This document shows, in pieces, positions 7,845 to 15,429 of a DNA stretch of 64,000 nt. Below the pieces are notes generated by a model that saw nothing but the letters and a program-made list of their open reading frames with translations, made no database searches and had not been told where the DNA came from. Origin of the DNA: JBPBQZ01 sp050955105. GTDB taxonomy: Bacteria; Pseudomonadota; Gammaproteobacteria; Burkholderiales; Burkholderiaceae. The stretch covers positions 1-64,000 of the forward strand of contig JBPBQZ010000033.1 of the NCBI GenBank assembly GCA_050955105.1, read 5' to 3'. How positions within the stretch are numbered: the first letter of the stretch is position 1; each line of letters starts with the position of its first letter. Position numbers and translations under genes: made by a program.

Positions 7845-9608
7845 ATGCACCATGCCATCGGTTTTATTCAGGATCTCGCGGTGATCATGGTGATTGCCGG
7901 CGCAGTCACGATCATCTTCCATCGCTTCAAGCAGCCGGTGGTGCTCGGTTATATCGTCGCCGGTGTCATCATCGGCCCGCACACGCCGCCCTTCGAACTG
8001 ATCCACGACGAAACCACGATTCGCACCCTCGGCGAATTGGGCGTGGTGTTCCTGCTGTTCTCGCTTGGTCTTGAATTCAGCCTGCGCAAGCTGGTCAAGG
8101 TCGGCGCCACGGCGTTCGTCGCGGCGCTTTCAGAAATTGCGTTGATGATCTGGCTGGGCTATGAAATTGGCGGCTGGTTCGGCTGGAGCACGATGGATTC
8201 GCTGTTCCTCGGCGCCATGCTGGCGATTTCTTCCACCACCATCATCGTCAAGGCGCTCGACGAGCTGGGTCTCAAGCGCGAGCGTTTTGCGCAACTGATT
8301 TTCGGCATTCTGATCGTCGAAGACATTCTGGCGATCGCCATGCTGGCCTTGCTGTCGGGCGTGGCCAGCAGTGGTTCGGTAGATGCCGTGGCAGTTGCTA
8401 CCACCTTCGGTCAACTGCTGTTGTTCATGACGGTGTCGCTGGTGGTGGGCATTGTGCTGGTCCCGCGCCTGCTTGAGTACGTATCACGCTTTCACAGTAC
8501 CGAAATGTTGCTGGTGACGGTACTCGGGCTATTGTTCGGGTTCTGCCTGATCGTCGTCAACATGGGCTACAGCATTGCGCTGGGTGCGTTCCTGATCGGC
8601 GCCATCATGGCCGAGTCGCGGCAACTGCATGCGATCGAACGCATCATCGCGCCGGTGCGCGACATGTTCAGCGCCATCTTCTTCGTCGCCATCGGGCTGA
8701 TGCTCGATCCGCGCGTGCTCGTGCAATACGCGGGGCCGATCGCCGCGATCACCGCGCTGGTGATCGTCGGCAAGATCGTCACCTGCGGGTTAGGTACCTT
8801 CGTGGCCGGCAACAACGGGCGCACTTCGATGCGTGTGGGGATGGGCGTGGCACAGATCGGCGAATTTTCTTTCATCATCGCCTCGCTCGGCGTGTCGCTG
8901 AAAGTCACCAGCGACTTCCTGTATCCGATTGCCGTCGCGGTCTCGGCATTGACCACGTTGACCACGCCATACCTGATGCGCGCAGCCGATCCGCTTACCG
9001 AACGCCTGGCGAATGTGGTGCCGAAGCGTGTGGCCAATGTGTTCGGCTTGTACACCCAGTGGCTCGAGCGCCTGGCCAGCACCGAAGGCGATGGGCGCAC
9101 CCTGCTGCGCGCCGTACAACGCATCGTCTTTCAAGTGTTGGTGAATGTGGCGCTGGTGGCAGCCATCTTCATCGTCGTTTCTTATTTCGCCGAACCGGCG
9201 CGGCGCGGCTTGCGCGGCTGGATCGACAACCCACGTCTGGCCGACGCCTTGTTGTGGGGGGGGGCCTTGTTGTTGGCAATGCCGTTCCTGGTCGCGGTTT
9301 ATCGCAAACTGAAGTCACTGAGCCTGATCCTGGCCGAGATCGGCATCCAGCAGGCGGTGGCTGGCCGCTATACGCGGGGCTTGCGTAGGCTGGTGGCGGA
9401 ATTGCTGCCGGCGCTGGCGATGCTCGGCGTCTTCGGCCTGGTGGCTGCCTTGAGCGGCGCGATCCTGCCGACCGCCGATCTGCTGATGGCCATGCTGTTC
9501 GGTGCGGCCATTCTGGTCTGGTGGATGTGGCGCTGGTTCGTGCAGATTCATGCCAAATTGCAAATTGCCTTGCGTGCCACGCTCGACCAGGAAGCGGACG
9601 GCCACTGA
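7845..9608 (+). CDS. CPA2-family cation:proton antiporter (KefB/YbaL-like)
   Basis: A 587-residue integral membrane protein. The N-terminal 390 residues are a monovalent cation/proton antiporter domain (GYIVAGVIIGPHTPP at 35-49, LGVVFLLFSLGLEFS, then ISSTTIIVKALDE and GAFLIGAIMAES). Instead of the cytosolic NAD-binding RCK domain of KefB/KefC, the C-terminus has three to four further hydrophobic segments and ends in a short charged tail, so it may be gated differently or resemble a hybrid of antiporter and small-channel-like helices. A good ribosome-binding site AAGGAGG (7827-7833) fixes the start. Likely role is K+ or Na+/H+ exchange; the ion is not known. Confidence 0.87.
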   Translation: MHHAIGFIQDLAVIMVIAGAVTIIFHRFKQPVVLGYIVAGVIIGPHTPPFELIHDETTIRTLGELGVVFLLFSLGLEFSLRKLVKVGATAFVAALSEIALMIWLGYEIGGWFGWSTMDSLFLGAMLAISSTTIIVKALDELGLKRERFAQLIFGILIVEDILAIAMLALLSGVASSGSVDAVAVATTFGQLLLFMTVSLVVGIVLVPRLLEYVSRFHSTEMLLVTVLGLLFGFCLIVVNMGYSIALGAFLIGAIMAESRQLHAIERIIAPVRDMFSAIFFVAIGLMLDPRVLVQYAGPIAAITALVIVGKIVTCGLGTFVAGNNGRTSMRVGMGVAQIGEFSFIIASLGVSLKVTSDFLYPIAVAVSALTTLTTPYLMRAADPLTERLANVVPKRVANVFGLYTQWLERLASTEGDGRTLLRAVQRIVFQVLVNVALVAAIFIVVSYFAEPARRGLRGWIDNPRLADALLWGGALLLAMPFLVAVYRKLKSLSLILAEIGIQQAVAGRYTRGLRRLVAELLPALAMLGVFGLVAALSGAILPTADLLMAMLFGAAILVWWMWRWFVQIHAKLQIALRATLDQEADGH

Positions 9609-9720
9609 GCCGACTGGCGCTTGTCGAGGCTACTTGCTGTTTTCGACATGCGTAACAAATTGCAGCGTGGTTTGCCGCGTGTACGCGCTTCCTCCATAAT
9701 CGATTCGTCGATTTGACTCA

Positions 9721-9736
9721 CCGGCCGCGCGGCCGG
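9721..9736. repeat. 16-bp perfect palindrome upstream of the C26 hydrolase gene
   Basis: CCGGCCGCGCGGCCGG is self-complementary and lies between the antiporter stop (9608) and the hydrolase start (9776). It could be a weak terminator stem, an operator or a chance GC-rich palindrome; there is no T-run next to it. Confidence 0.4.
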
Positions 9737-9775
9737 TGCCTTCCAGGCCTAGGCCGCAGATCTTCATCGAGCCCT

Positions 9776-11080
9776 ATGAGCGATCCCCTGCACCCGTCCC
9801 AACCGCCCAGTCCAGCCAACCCGGCACCCGTCTCGTCCGAACGCGACGGCAAACCGGTCGACCCGGTGATCGATGTAGCCACCGACGCGGTGCCCGTTGC
9901 AGGTTCCGATATCGCCGATACCTCGCTGGCGGCAGCGATCAGCCAGGAGCCGGCGCCCACGGTGGTTGGACCGATACCCGCAACGGCTACACCGCCCACC
10001 GTGACAAGCAACGCACCTGACGCGGAATCCGCGATCGAAGCTTCGACCGAGCCGTTGCCGGAGGCGGCGACCGGGCCAAGCGCCGACGCCATCGCAGAAC
10101 CAACCACCCCGCCGTTCGCCGAACCATCGCCGGTCGAAGCTGCCACCGTCGGCGACGCGCCCGCATTCGGCGCTGCACCTTCGTACGAACACGGCGCCGC
10201 CCCGGCCTATATGCGGCCGGGCGACTCGGCGCTGTCGGTATTGGGGCGCATCGCCACAGCGCGGCTGCGCGCCATGTACGAGCGCGCCAGCCACCGCATC
10301 ACGCGCCGTACGTTGCGTATCGGTATTTCAGCGCGCATTTTCCATCCCGAGCCGGGCGCTAAGGGGCTGCGCGGTAAAACCCTGCAATATCTCGAAGAGT
10401 CAGTCGCGCATTGGGTCATGTCGCGCGACGTGCTGGTTTTCATGATTCCCACGGTCGGCCAGCAGGGCATGCTGCATCCAAGCAATATTCGCCTGCGCGA
10501 CTACGCCAAGCATCTCGATGCGCTGGTGCTGCAAGGCGGTGCCGACGTGTCGCCCCAGTCTTACGCGCAGACAGTCACGCGCCCGGAATGGCAAGGCGAT
10601 CGCGTACGCGATATGTACGAGTTGGAACTGCTGCATGAATTCATCGAAAACGGCAAACCGGTGCTGGGTGTATGTCGAGGCTGTCAACTGATCAACGTGG
10701 CGTTCGGCGGCACGCTCTATCAAGACATCGCGACCGACAAGCCGGATGCCGCATTGCACGTGAGTGACGATTACGACCAGTTGTCGCACGGCATTCTGTT
10801 TCCGCCGGGTTCCAGCATGTCGGCGCTGTTCGCCGGTCGTACCGAGGCACGTGTCAATTCGATTCACCATCAGGCGGTGCATACGCTGGGCCGCGATTTG
10901 TCGGTCGAGGCCGTGTCCGCTGCCGACGGCATCATCGAAGCCGTGCGCCACCGTACCGCGCCATTCGTGATGGGTGTGCAGTGGCATCCGGAATTCCACC
11001 GTGCCGGCGGCGCCGAATTGCTCGATTGCACGCCGCTGCTTGACGCCTTCCTGCGCGCCGCGCGCGACACGCGGTTTTAA
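9776..11080 (+). CDS. Class I glutamine amidotransferase-like hydrolase (peptidase C26), PuuD-like
   Basis: The catalytic half (about residues 178-430) is a peptidase C26 domain like gamma-glutamyl-gamma-aminobutyrate hydrolase: DALVLQGGADVSPQSY, nucleophile Cys in GVCRGCQLINVAFGG (near residue 298), and the His-Glu pair in GVQWHPEFHR (near 403). Such enzymes cleave gamma-glutamyl amides, for example in putrescine breakdown. The first roughly 175 residues are low-complexity Ala/Pro/Thr/Glu sequence with no fold I recognise, far longer than in PuuD. The ATG at 9776 (MSDPLHPSQ) is preferred over an in-frame upstream start at 9713, whose 21 residues are very basic and look non-coding. No other putrescine genes are adjacent. 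Confidence 0.85.
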   Translation: MSDPLHPSQPPSPANPAPVSSERDGKPVDPVIDVATDAVPVAGSDIADTSLAAAISQEPAPTVVGPIPATATPPTVTSNAPDAESAIEASTEPLPEAATGPSADAIAEPTTPPFAEPSPVEAATVGDAPAFGAAPSYEHGAAPAYMRPGDSALSVLGRIATARLRAMYERASHRITRRTLRIGISARIFHPEPGAKGLRGKTLQYLEESVAHWVMSRDVLVFMIPTVGQQGMLHPSNIRLRDYAKHLDALVLQGGADVSPQSYAQTVTRPEWQGDRVRDMYELELLHEFIENGKPVLGVCRGCQLINVAFGGTLYQDIATDKPDAALHVSDDYDQLSHGILFPPGSSMSALFAGRTEARVNSIHHQAVHTLGRDLSVEAVSAADGIIEAVRHRTAPFVMGVQWHPEFHRAGGAELLDCTPLLDAFLRAARDTRF

Positions 11081-11278
11081 CCCCGTGCCGAGTGCCTGCC
11101 CGGCAATCGCCGTCCGCCTGATTTATCATCAAGCTCGCAGTCGATCCAAATCTGCTTGACGTCGAGATTCGACCACCCGGGCCATGCGCCCGCAGACGAT
11201 GTGGATCGGCAACGGTTATCCCCAGAGCCCGCCGCGCCCTTGTCTACCAATGGCGTCGGCACGCGAAAGCGAGCATTT

Positions 11279-12586
11279 ATGAATACAGCTGCCTCCGAGC
11301 ATGCATCGCCGTTGAAGGAATCGAAGGCGAAAACCGTGGTGCGCGTCACCAGCGGCAATTTCCTCGAGATGTACGACTTCATGGTCTACGGCTATTACGC
11401 GTCGGCCATTGCGCACACCTACTTTCCTTCGGGAAGTGAATTTGCCTCATTGATGTTGTCGCTGTCGGTATTCGGCGCCGGCTTTCTGATGCGGCCTCTG
11501 GGGGCGATCGTCCTCGGCGCCTATATCGATCACCACGGTCGCCGCAAAGGGCTGATCCTGACCTTGTTACTGATGGCGATCGGCACCCTGATCGTGGCGG
11601 TGATACCGGGCTATGCGACGATCGGCCTGTTCGCGCCGCTGCTCGTGCTGCTGGGGCGCCTGCTGCAAGGCTTTTCGGCGGGCGTGGAGCTAGGTGGCGT
11701 GTCGGTGTACCTGTCTGAAATGGCGACACCCGGACACAAAGGTTTTTACTGCGCCTGGCAATCCGGCAGCCAGCAGGTCGCGGTGATTTTCGCGGCGGCG
11801 CTTGGCGTGTTGTTGAACAGCATTCTGCCGGCCGAATCGATGAGCGCCTGGGGCTGGCGCGTCCCGTTCATCATCGGCTGCCTGATCGTGCCGTTCCTGT
11901 TCCTGATTCGGCGCTCGCTCACTGAAACCGACGAGTTCCTGGCGCGCAAGGTACGCCCGACGGTGTCGCAGATTTTCGCGTCGATGGGCAAGAACTGGGG
12001 CCTGGTGCTGGCCGGCATGATGCTGGTGACGATGACCACGGTATCTTTCTACCTGATTACCGCTTATACGCCGACCTTCGGCCGGCATGTACTGCATCTG
12101 TCGGACGTCGACGTGTTGGTCGTGACGGTGTGTATCGGCATATCGAATCTTATCTGGTTGCCCCTGATGGGCGCGCTGTCCGATCGCATCGGACGCCGCC
12201 CCTTGCTGATCGTGTTTACCATTCTCACGGTGCTGACTGCTTATCCGACTGTGCTGTGGCTCACGCAGGCGCCATCGTTCGGACGCTTGTTGGGGGTCGA
12301 GCTATGGCTGTCATTCCTATATGGCAGCTACAACGGTGCCATGGTGGTCGCGCTTACCGAACTGATGCCGGTGGACGTGCGCACCGCGGGCTTCTCCTTG
12401 GCCTACAGCTTGGCAACGGCGCTGTTCGGCGGCTTCACGCCGGCGATTTCTACTTACCTGATTCACCTGACGGGCAATAACGCGGCGCCCGGTATATGGC
12501 TGTCGTTCGCCGCGGTGTGCGGGCTGATCGCCACCTTCGTGCTTTACCGATCGAAGGAGGCACGCCTGCAATATCGGGTGGTCTGA
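11279..12586 (+). CDS. MFS metabolite:H+ symporter, citrate/tricarboxylate type
   Basis: A 435-residue 12-helix transporter. GNFLEMYDFMVYGYYASAI near the start, the loop GAYIDHHGRRKGL and GRLLQGFSAGVELGGVSVYL are hallmarks of the metabolite:H+ symporter family, and the sequence reads most like citrate-proton symporters. It probably imports a tricarboxylate or related organic acid with protons. The ATG at 11279 is used; the frame is open upstream to 11156, but that part lacks transporter character. It ends directly against the stop of the convergent TPR gene (12586/12587), so the two transcripts meet with no spacer and no terminator I can see. Confidence 0.87.
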   Translation: MNTAASEHASPLKESKAKTVVRVTSGNFLEMYDFMVYGYYASAIAHTYFPSGSEFASLMLSLSVFGAGFLMRPLGAIVLGAYIDHHGRRKGLILTLLLMAIGTLIVAVIPGYATIGLFAPLLVLLGRLLQGFSAGVELGGVSVYLSEMATPGHKGFYCAWQSGSQQVAVIFAAALGVLLNSILPAESMSAWGWRVPFIIGCLIVPFLFLIRRSLTETDEFLARKVRPTVSQIFASMGKNWGLVLAGMMLVTMTTVSFYLITAYTPTFGRHVLHLSDVDVLVVTVCIGISNLIWLPLMGALSDRIGRRPLLIVFTILTVLTAYPTVLWLTQAPSFGRLLGVELWLSFLYGSYNGAMVVALTELMPVDVRTAGFSLAYSLATALFGGFTPAISTYLIHLTGNNAAPGIWLSFAAVCGLIATFVLYRSKEARLQYRVV

Positions 12587-14734
12587 CTATCGCAGTTGCT
12601 CGGCAAGCGCCGCGATCACGTCTTGCCAGGCGCCTGGCTTGGTTTGCCTGATGATGCGCAGGCGTGGATACCAGGTGACCGCATCGGTGGCCGCCGACCA
12701 GCGCCAGTCGGCCGGTTGCGATAAAAGCAGCCATGCCGGCAAGCCCATGGCGCCTGCTAAATGCGCAAAGGCGGTGTCGATGCTGATCAGTCCATCGAGT
12801 TGCGCGGCGAGCGCCGCGGTGTCGGCAAAATCACCCAGTGCCGGGCCCAGGTTGCGCAGCGTCGGATAACGGCGCTGCATGACGGCGAGCGTGCGTCGTT
12901 CGTCGGCGCCGAGCTGCGGTTGCAGCAGGTACCAATCAATTCCCTCCAACGCGAACAGGGGTGCCAGCTGCGGCAACGCAATACGCCGGGCATCGTGTGC
13001 GCGGTTGGACCCCGACCAGACGATGCCGATGCGACGGCGGCGCTTGGGTAGCAGGCGTGATCCCGCCCGCCCGAGTCGCTTGGCAATGCTCGGTTTGCCT
13101 GGTCGAGCGTGGGGGCTGGCGATTGGGCGATGCGGCAGATCGCGTCCATGGTTCAGTATCTTTCGCCAGCGCGCGGTCCGTTCGGCTGGCGCCTGCAAAT
13201 AGGGCGCCGTCAATTCCGTGGCCGCGAGTTGATCGGCCCGATCCAGGCCCAGCGCGAATGGCAGGCTGGCCAACGCTATTTCGTAATCCGGCACAAACGA
13301 TGACGCGGCGGCGCGGGAATCGTTATCGACGCCGCCACTCGCGCCGGCATCTGCATGCGCACCAGCACCAGCACCAGCACCAACGCCCATGCCTGCATCC
13401 GCAATAACTTCAACATTGGCTGGCAGCGCAGCCGCTTGCAGCAGCGCGCGCAATGACGGTTGTACTTCAAGCCGTACCGCTCGAACGCGTTGGGCCAGCA
13501 GCGGTACGAAACGCACGAATTGCAGGGTATCGCCGAGCCCTTGCTCGTGAAATACGCGCACGCTCGCAGTCGACGGCGCCGCGGTGCTCCAGCGCGGCAG
13601 CGGCAGCGGCATATCGACGGATGTGACCGCCGGTGTGCGCGTCGGCGCCACCGAACTTTCCGGCGATACGAACACCGAGAAGCGCGCTTCGTAGTCCGCC
13701 CAGCCGCCCACATAGTCACCCGCCGCCAGACGCAGCAATGCCCGATTGAAACGGGCAATAGCAAGTTCCGGCCTGAGATCGAGAGCCTTTTCAAGAGCCG
13801 CCAGCGCGTTCGCCGACTGACCCAGGCGCAAATAGGCGCTGCCGAGATTTTGATGCGCGAGCGCGAAGTCGGCGTCGAGCTCGAGCGCCCGCCGATAGTG
13901 ATCAATCGCCGTCGCATCATGACCCAGGTTCACGCAGGCGTTACCTAATGCATAGTGCGCGGCGGCGAACTGCGGCGCGCGTTCGGTGATGGCCTGCAAG
14001 CGCGGTATGGCAAGCGCTGGCTTGCCGCTCGCGTCGTAGGCGAGGGCCAGATTGAAGGCGGCTTCGACGAAATTGGGCTCGAGCGTTACCGCACGCTCGA
14101 AGTGGTTGATGGCGGCATCTGTATCGCCGGTCGCGTTCAGGCTCAGGCCGAGATTATTGTGGGCGCCGGCATAGCCTGGACGCAGTGCCAAGGCCTGTCG
14201 ATAGGCATCGAGCGCCGCCGCATGCGTGCCCGTCGCAGCCAGGGCATTGCCGAGATTGTTGTGCGCGGCGGCGTCTTGCGGCGCCAGCCGCACTGCTTCA
14301 CGCAGCGCTATGACGGCCGACTCGGCGCGGCCCAGGGTCAGCAGCGTATTGCCGAGCGCGTAATGAGCGGCCGCGAAATTGCCCTGCTGCGCGATGGCGG
14401 CACGATAGGCGTCGCAGGCCTGGCCCAGGCGTCCGAGCGCCTTGAGGGCATGGCCGAGATTCAGTTGCGCGCCGGCGTGCGACGGGTGCGCCGCGTCGGC
14501 GCGCACCGCACGCTCCAGGCAATTTACCGCTTCCTGATGTCGGCCTTGTTGATGGCGCAGCAAGCCCAGCAATTGCAGCGCGTCGACGTGCGCGGGGGCG
14601 CTGGTCAATACCAACTGGTAATCGTGCGCCGCGCGCTCGAGTTGGCCGGCGCCATGCAGCGCATAGCCGCGCGCAAGCAAGCCATGCAACTGGTCGGAAG
14701 GCACGGGGGACACAGGAGGAACCGAAGCACTCAA
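12587..14734 (-). CDS. TPR protein with C-terminal glycosyltransferase-9-like domain
   Basis: A 715-residue protein with about nine or ten tetratricopeptide repeats from residue 15 to 345 (recurrent AAAHYALGN, AAHNNLGNAL, AGAHNNLGLSL) and a C-terminal region (about 360-715) resembling glycosyltransferases of the heptosyltransferase/OGT type: FHEQGLGDTLQFVRFVPLL, RRRIGIVWSGSNRAHD, and DGLISIDTAFAHLAGAMG. A soluble, possibly protein- or glycan-modifying enzyme is likely, but donor and acceptor are unknown. Between these parts sits an Ala/Gly-rich stretch made by repeated GGTGCT codons (DNA about 13360-13392). It overlaps crcB by 4 bp (ATGA), so the two are co-transcribed. Confidence 0.83.
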   Translation of the reverse strand: MSASVPPVSPVPSDQLHGLLARGYALHGAGQLERAAHDYQLVLTSAPAHVDALQLLGLLRHQQGRHQEAVNCLERAVRADAAHPSHAGAQLNLGHALKALGRLGQACDAYRAAIAQQGNFAAAHYALGNTLLTLGRAESAVIALREAVRLAPQDAAAHNNLGNALAATGTHAAALDAYRQALALRPGYAGAHNNLGLSLNATGDTDAAINHFERAVTLEPNFVEAAFNLALAYDASGKPALAIPRLQAITERAPQFAAAHYALGNACVNLGHDATAIDHYRRALELDADFALAHQNLGSAYLRLGQSANALAALEKALDLRPELAIARFNRALLRLAAGDYVGGWADYEARFSVFVSPESSVAPTRTPAVTSVDMPLPLPRWSTAAPSTASVRVFHEQGLGDTLQFVRFVPLLAQRVRAVRLEVQPSLRALLQAAALPANVEVIADAGMGVGAGAGAGAHADAGASGGVDNDSRAAASSFVPDYEIALASLPFALGLDRADQLAATELTAPYLQAPAERTARWRKILNHGRDLPHRPIASPHARPGKPSIAKRLGRAGSRLLPKRRRRIGIVWSGSNRAHDARRIALPQLAPLFALEGIDWYLLQPQLGADERRTLAVMQRRYPTLRNLGPALGDFADTAALAAQLDGLISIDTAFAHLAGAMGLPAWLLLSQPADWRWSAATDAVTWYPRLRIIRQTKPGAWQDVIAALAEQLR

Positions 14735-15111
14735 GCCGCTATCAACGTCAGCGTGGCGAAGCCCAGCGCTGTAGCGATGATCGACCCCAGCACATGCACG
14801 GCGATTTCAGTCAGTGCCCAGCCGGTGTGGCCGGCTTGCAGATGGCTGGTGACTTCGGCCGAGAACGTGGAAAAGGTCGACAGGCCGCCCATCAGCCCGG
14901 TCGTGACGAACAGCCGCCATTCGATGGGCACGGTATTGAAGCGCCCGAAGGCGGCAATCGCCACGCCGATCACATAGCCGGCCAGCAGGTTCGCCACCAG
15001 CGTGCCGAGCGGCAGATTGGGGAAGAGCGCATTCAGCCGCAGCCCGAGAAACCAGCGAAACAGCGAGCCCAATGCGCCGCCTATGGCGACCGAGGCGATC
15101 GATGCATACAT
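14731..15111 (-). CDS. crcB: Fluoride ion channel CrcB/Fluc
   Basis: A 126-residue, four-helix membrane protein that forms a dual-topology dimer and exports fluoride. The family motifs are all present: GGALGSLFRWFLG at 11-23, GTLVANLLAGYVIG at 36-49 and the pore-lining GLMGGLSTFSTFSAE near residue 75. I looked for a fluoride riboswitch in the 69 bp between fdsD and this gene and did not see one. It lies between the formate dehydrogenase operon and the TPR gene on the same strand. Confidence 0.93.
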   Translation of the reverse strand: MYASIASVAIGGALGSLFRWFLGLRLNALFPNLPLGTLVANLLAGYVIGVAIAAFGRFNTVPIEWRLFVTTGLMGGLSTFSTFSAEVTSHLQAGHTGWALTEIAVHVLGSIIATALGFATLTLIAA

Positions 15112-15180
15112 CAGAGACGCTCCATCCAGGATCTATGTCGCGGGAATGATAGCGCAGTCATCGATGCCGCCGCGCTGGGC

Positions 15181-15417
15181 TCAGGCGGTCGCCGGCGTCA
15201 GCCGTTCGCGTGCATTCGACAAGGCCTCGCGCATGAAGGGGGATAGCTCCGCCGATTCCCCGGTATCGAGCGACGCCAGAATCTGCAGCCGCATGCGCGG
15301 CGCCCAGAAGCGGCCGATATGCTCGGCCGCGCCGTCCAGCGCTTCGGGTCGGTCTGGCATCGTCTCGAAAAAGTCGCCGATGCGGTTGGCCATCTTGATC
15401 AGGTTGTCACCGTTCAT
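15181..15417 (-). CDS. fdsD: NAD-dependent formate dehydrogenase delta subunit
   Basis: A 78-residue protein (NLIKMANRIGDFFETMPDR, then AAEHIGRFWAPRMRLQI) matching the small FdsD subunit that stabilises or matures soluble formate dehydrogenase. It begins 12 bp after the fdsA stop and is the last fds gene. In the well-known fdsGBACD order a sulfurtransferase gene (fdsC/fdhD) comes between fdsA and fdsD; here that gene is missing and the spacer is too short to hold a remnant. Confidence 0.9.
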   Translation of the reverse strand: MNGDNLIKMANRIGDFFETMPDRPEALDGAAEHIGRFWAPRMRLQILASLDTGESAELSPFMREALSNARERLTPATA

Positions 15418-15429
15418 GAGGGTGCCGCT

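Noticed and set aside
15112..15180. Fluoride riboswitch ahead of crcB
   Set aside because: The conserved pseudoknot and loop sequences of that class are not present in this short spacer.
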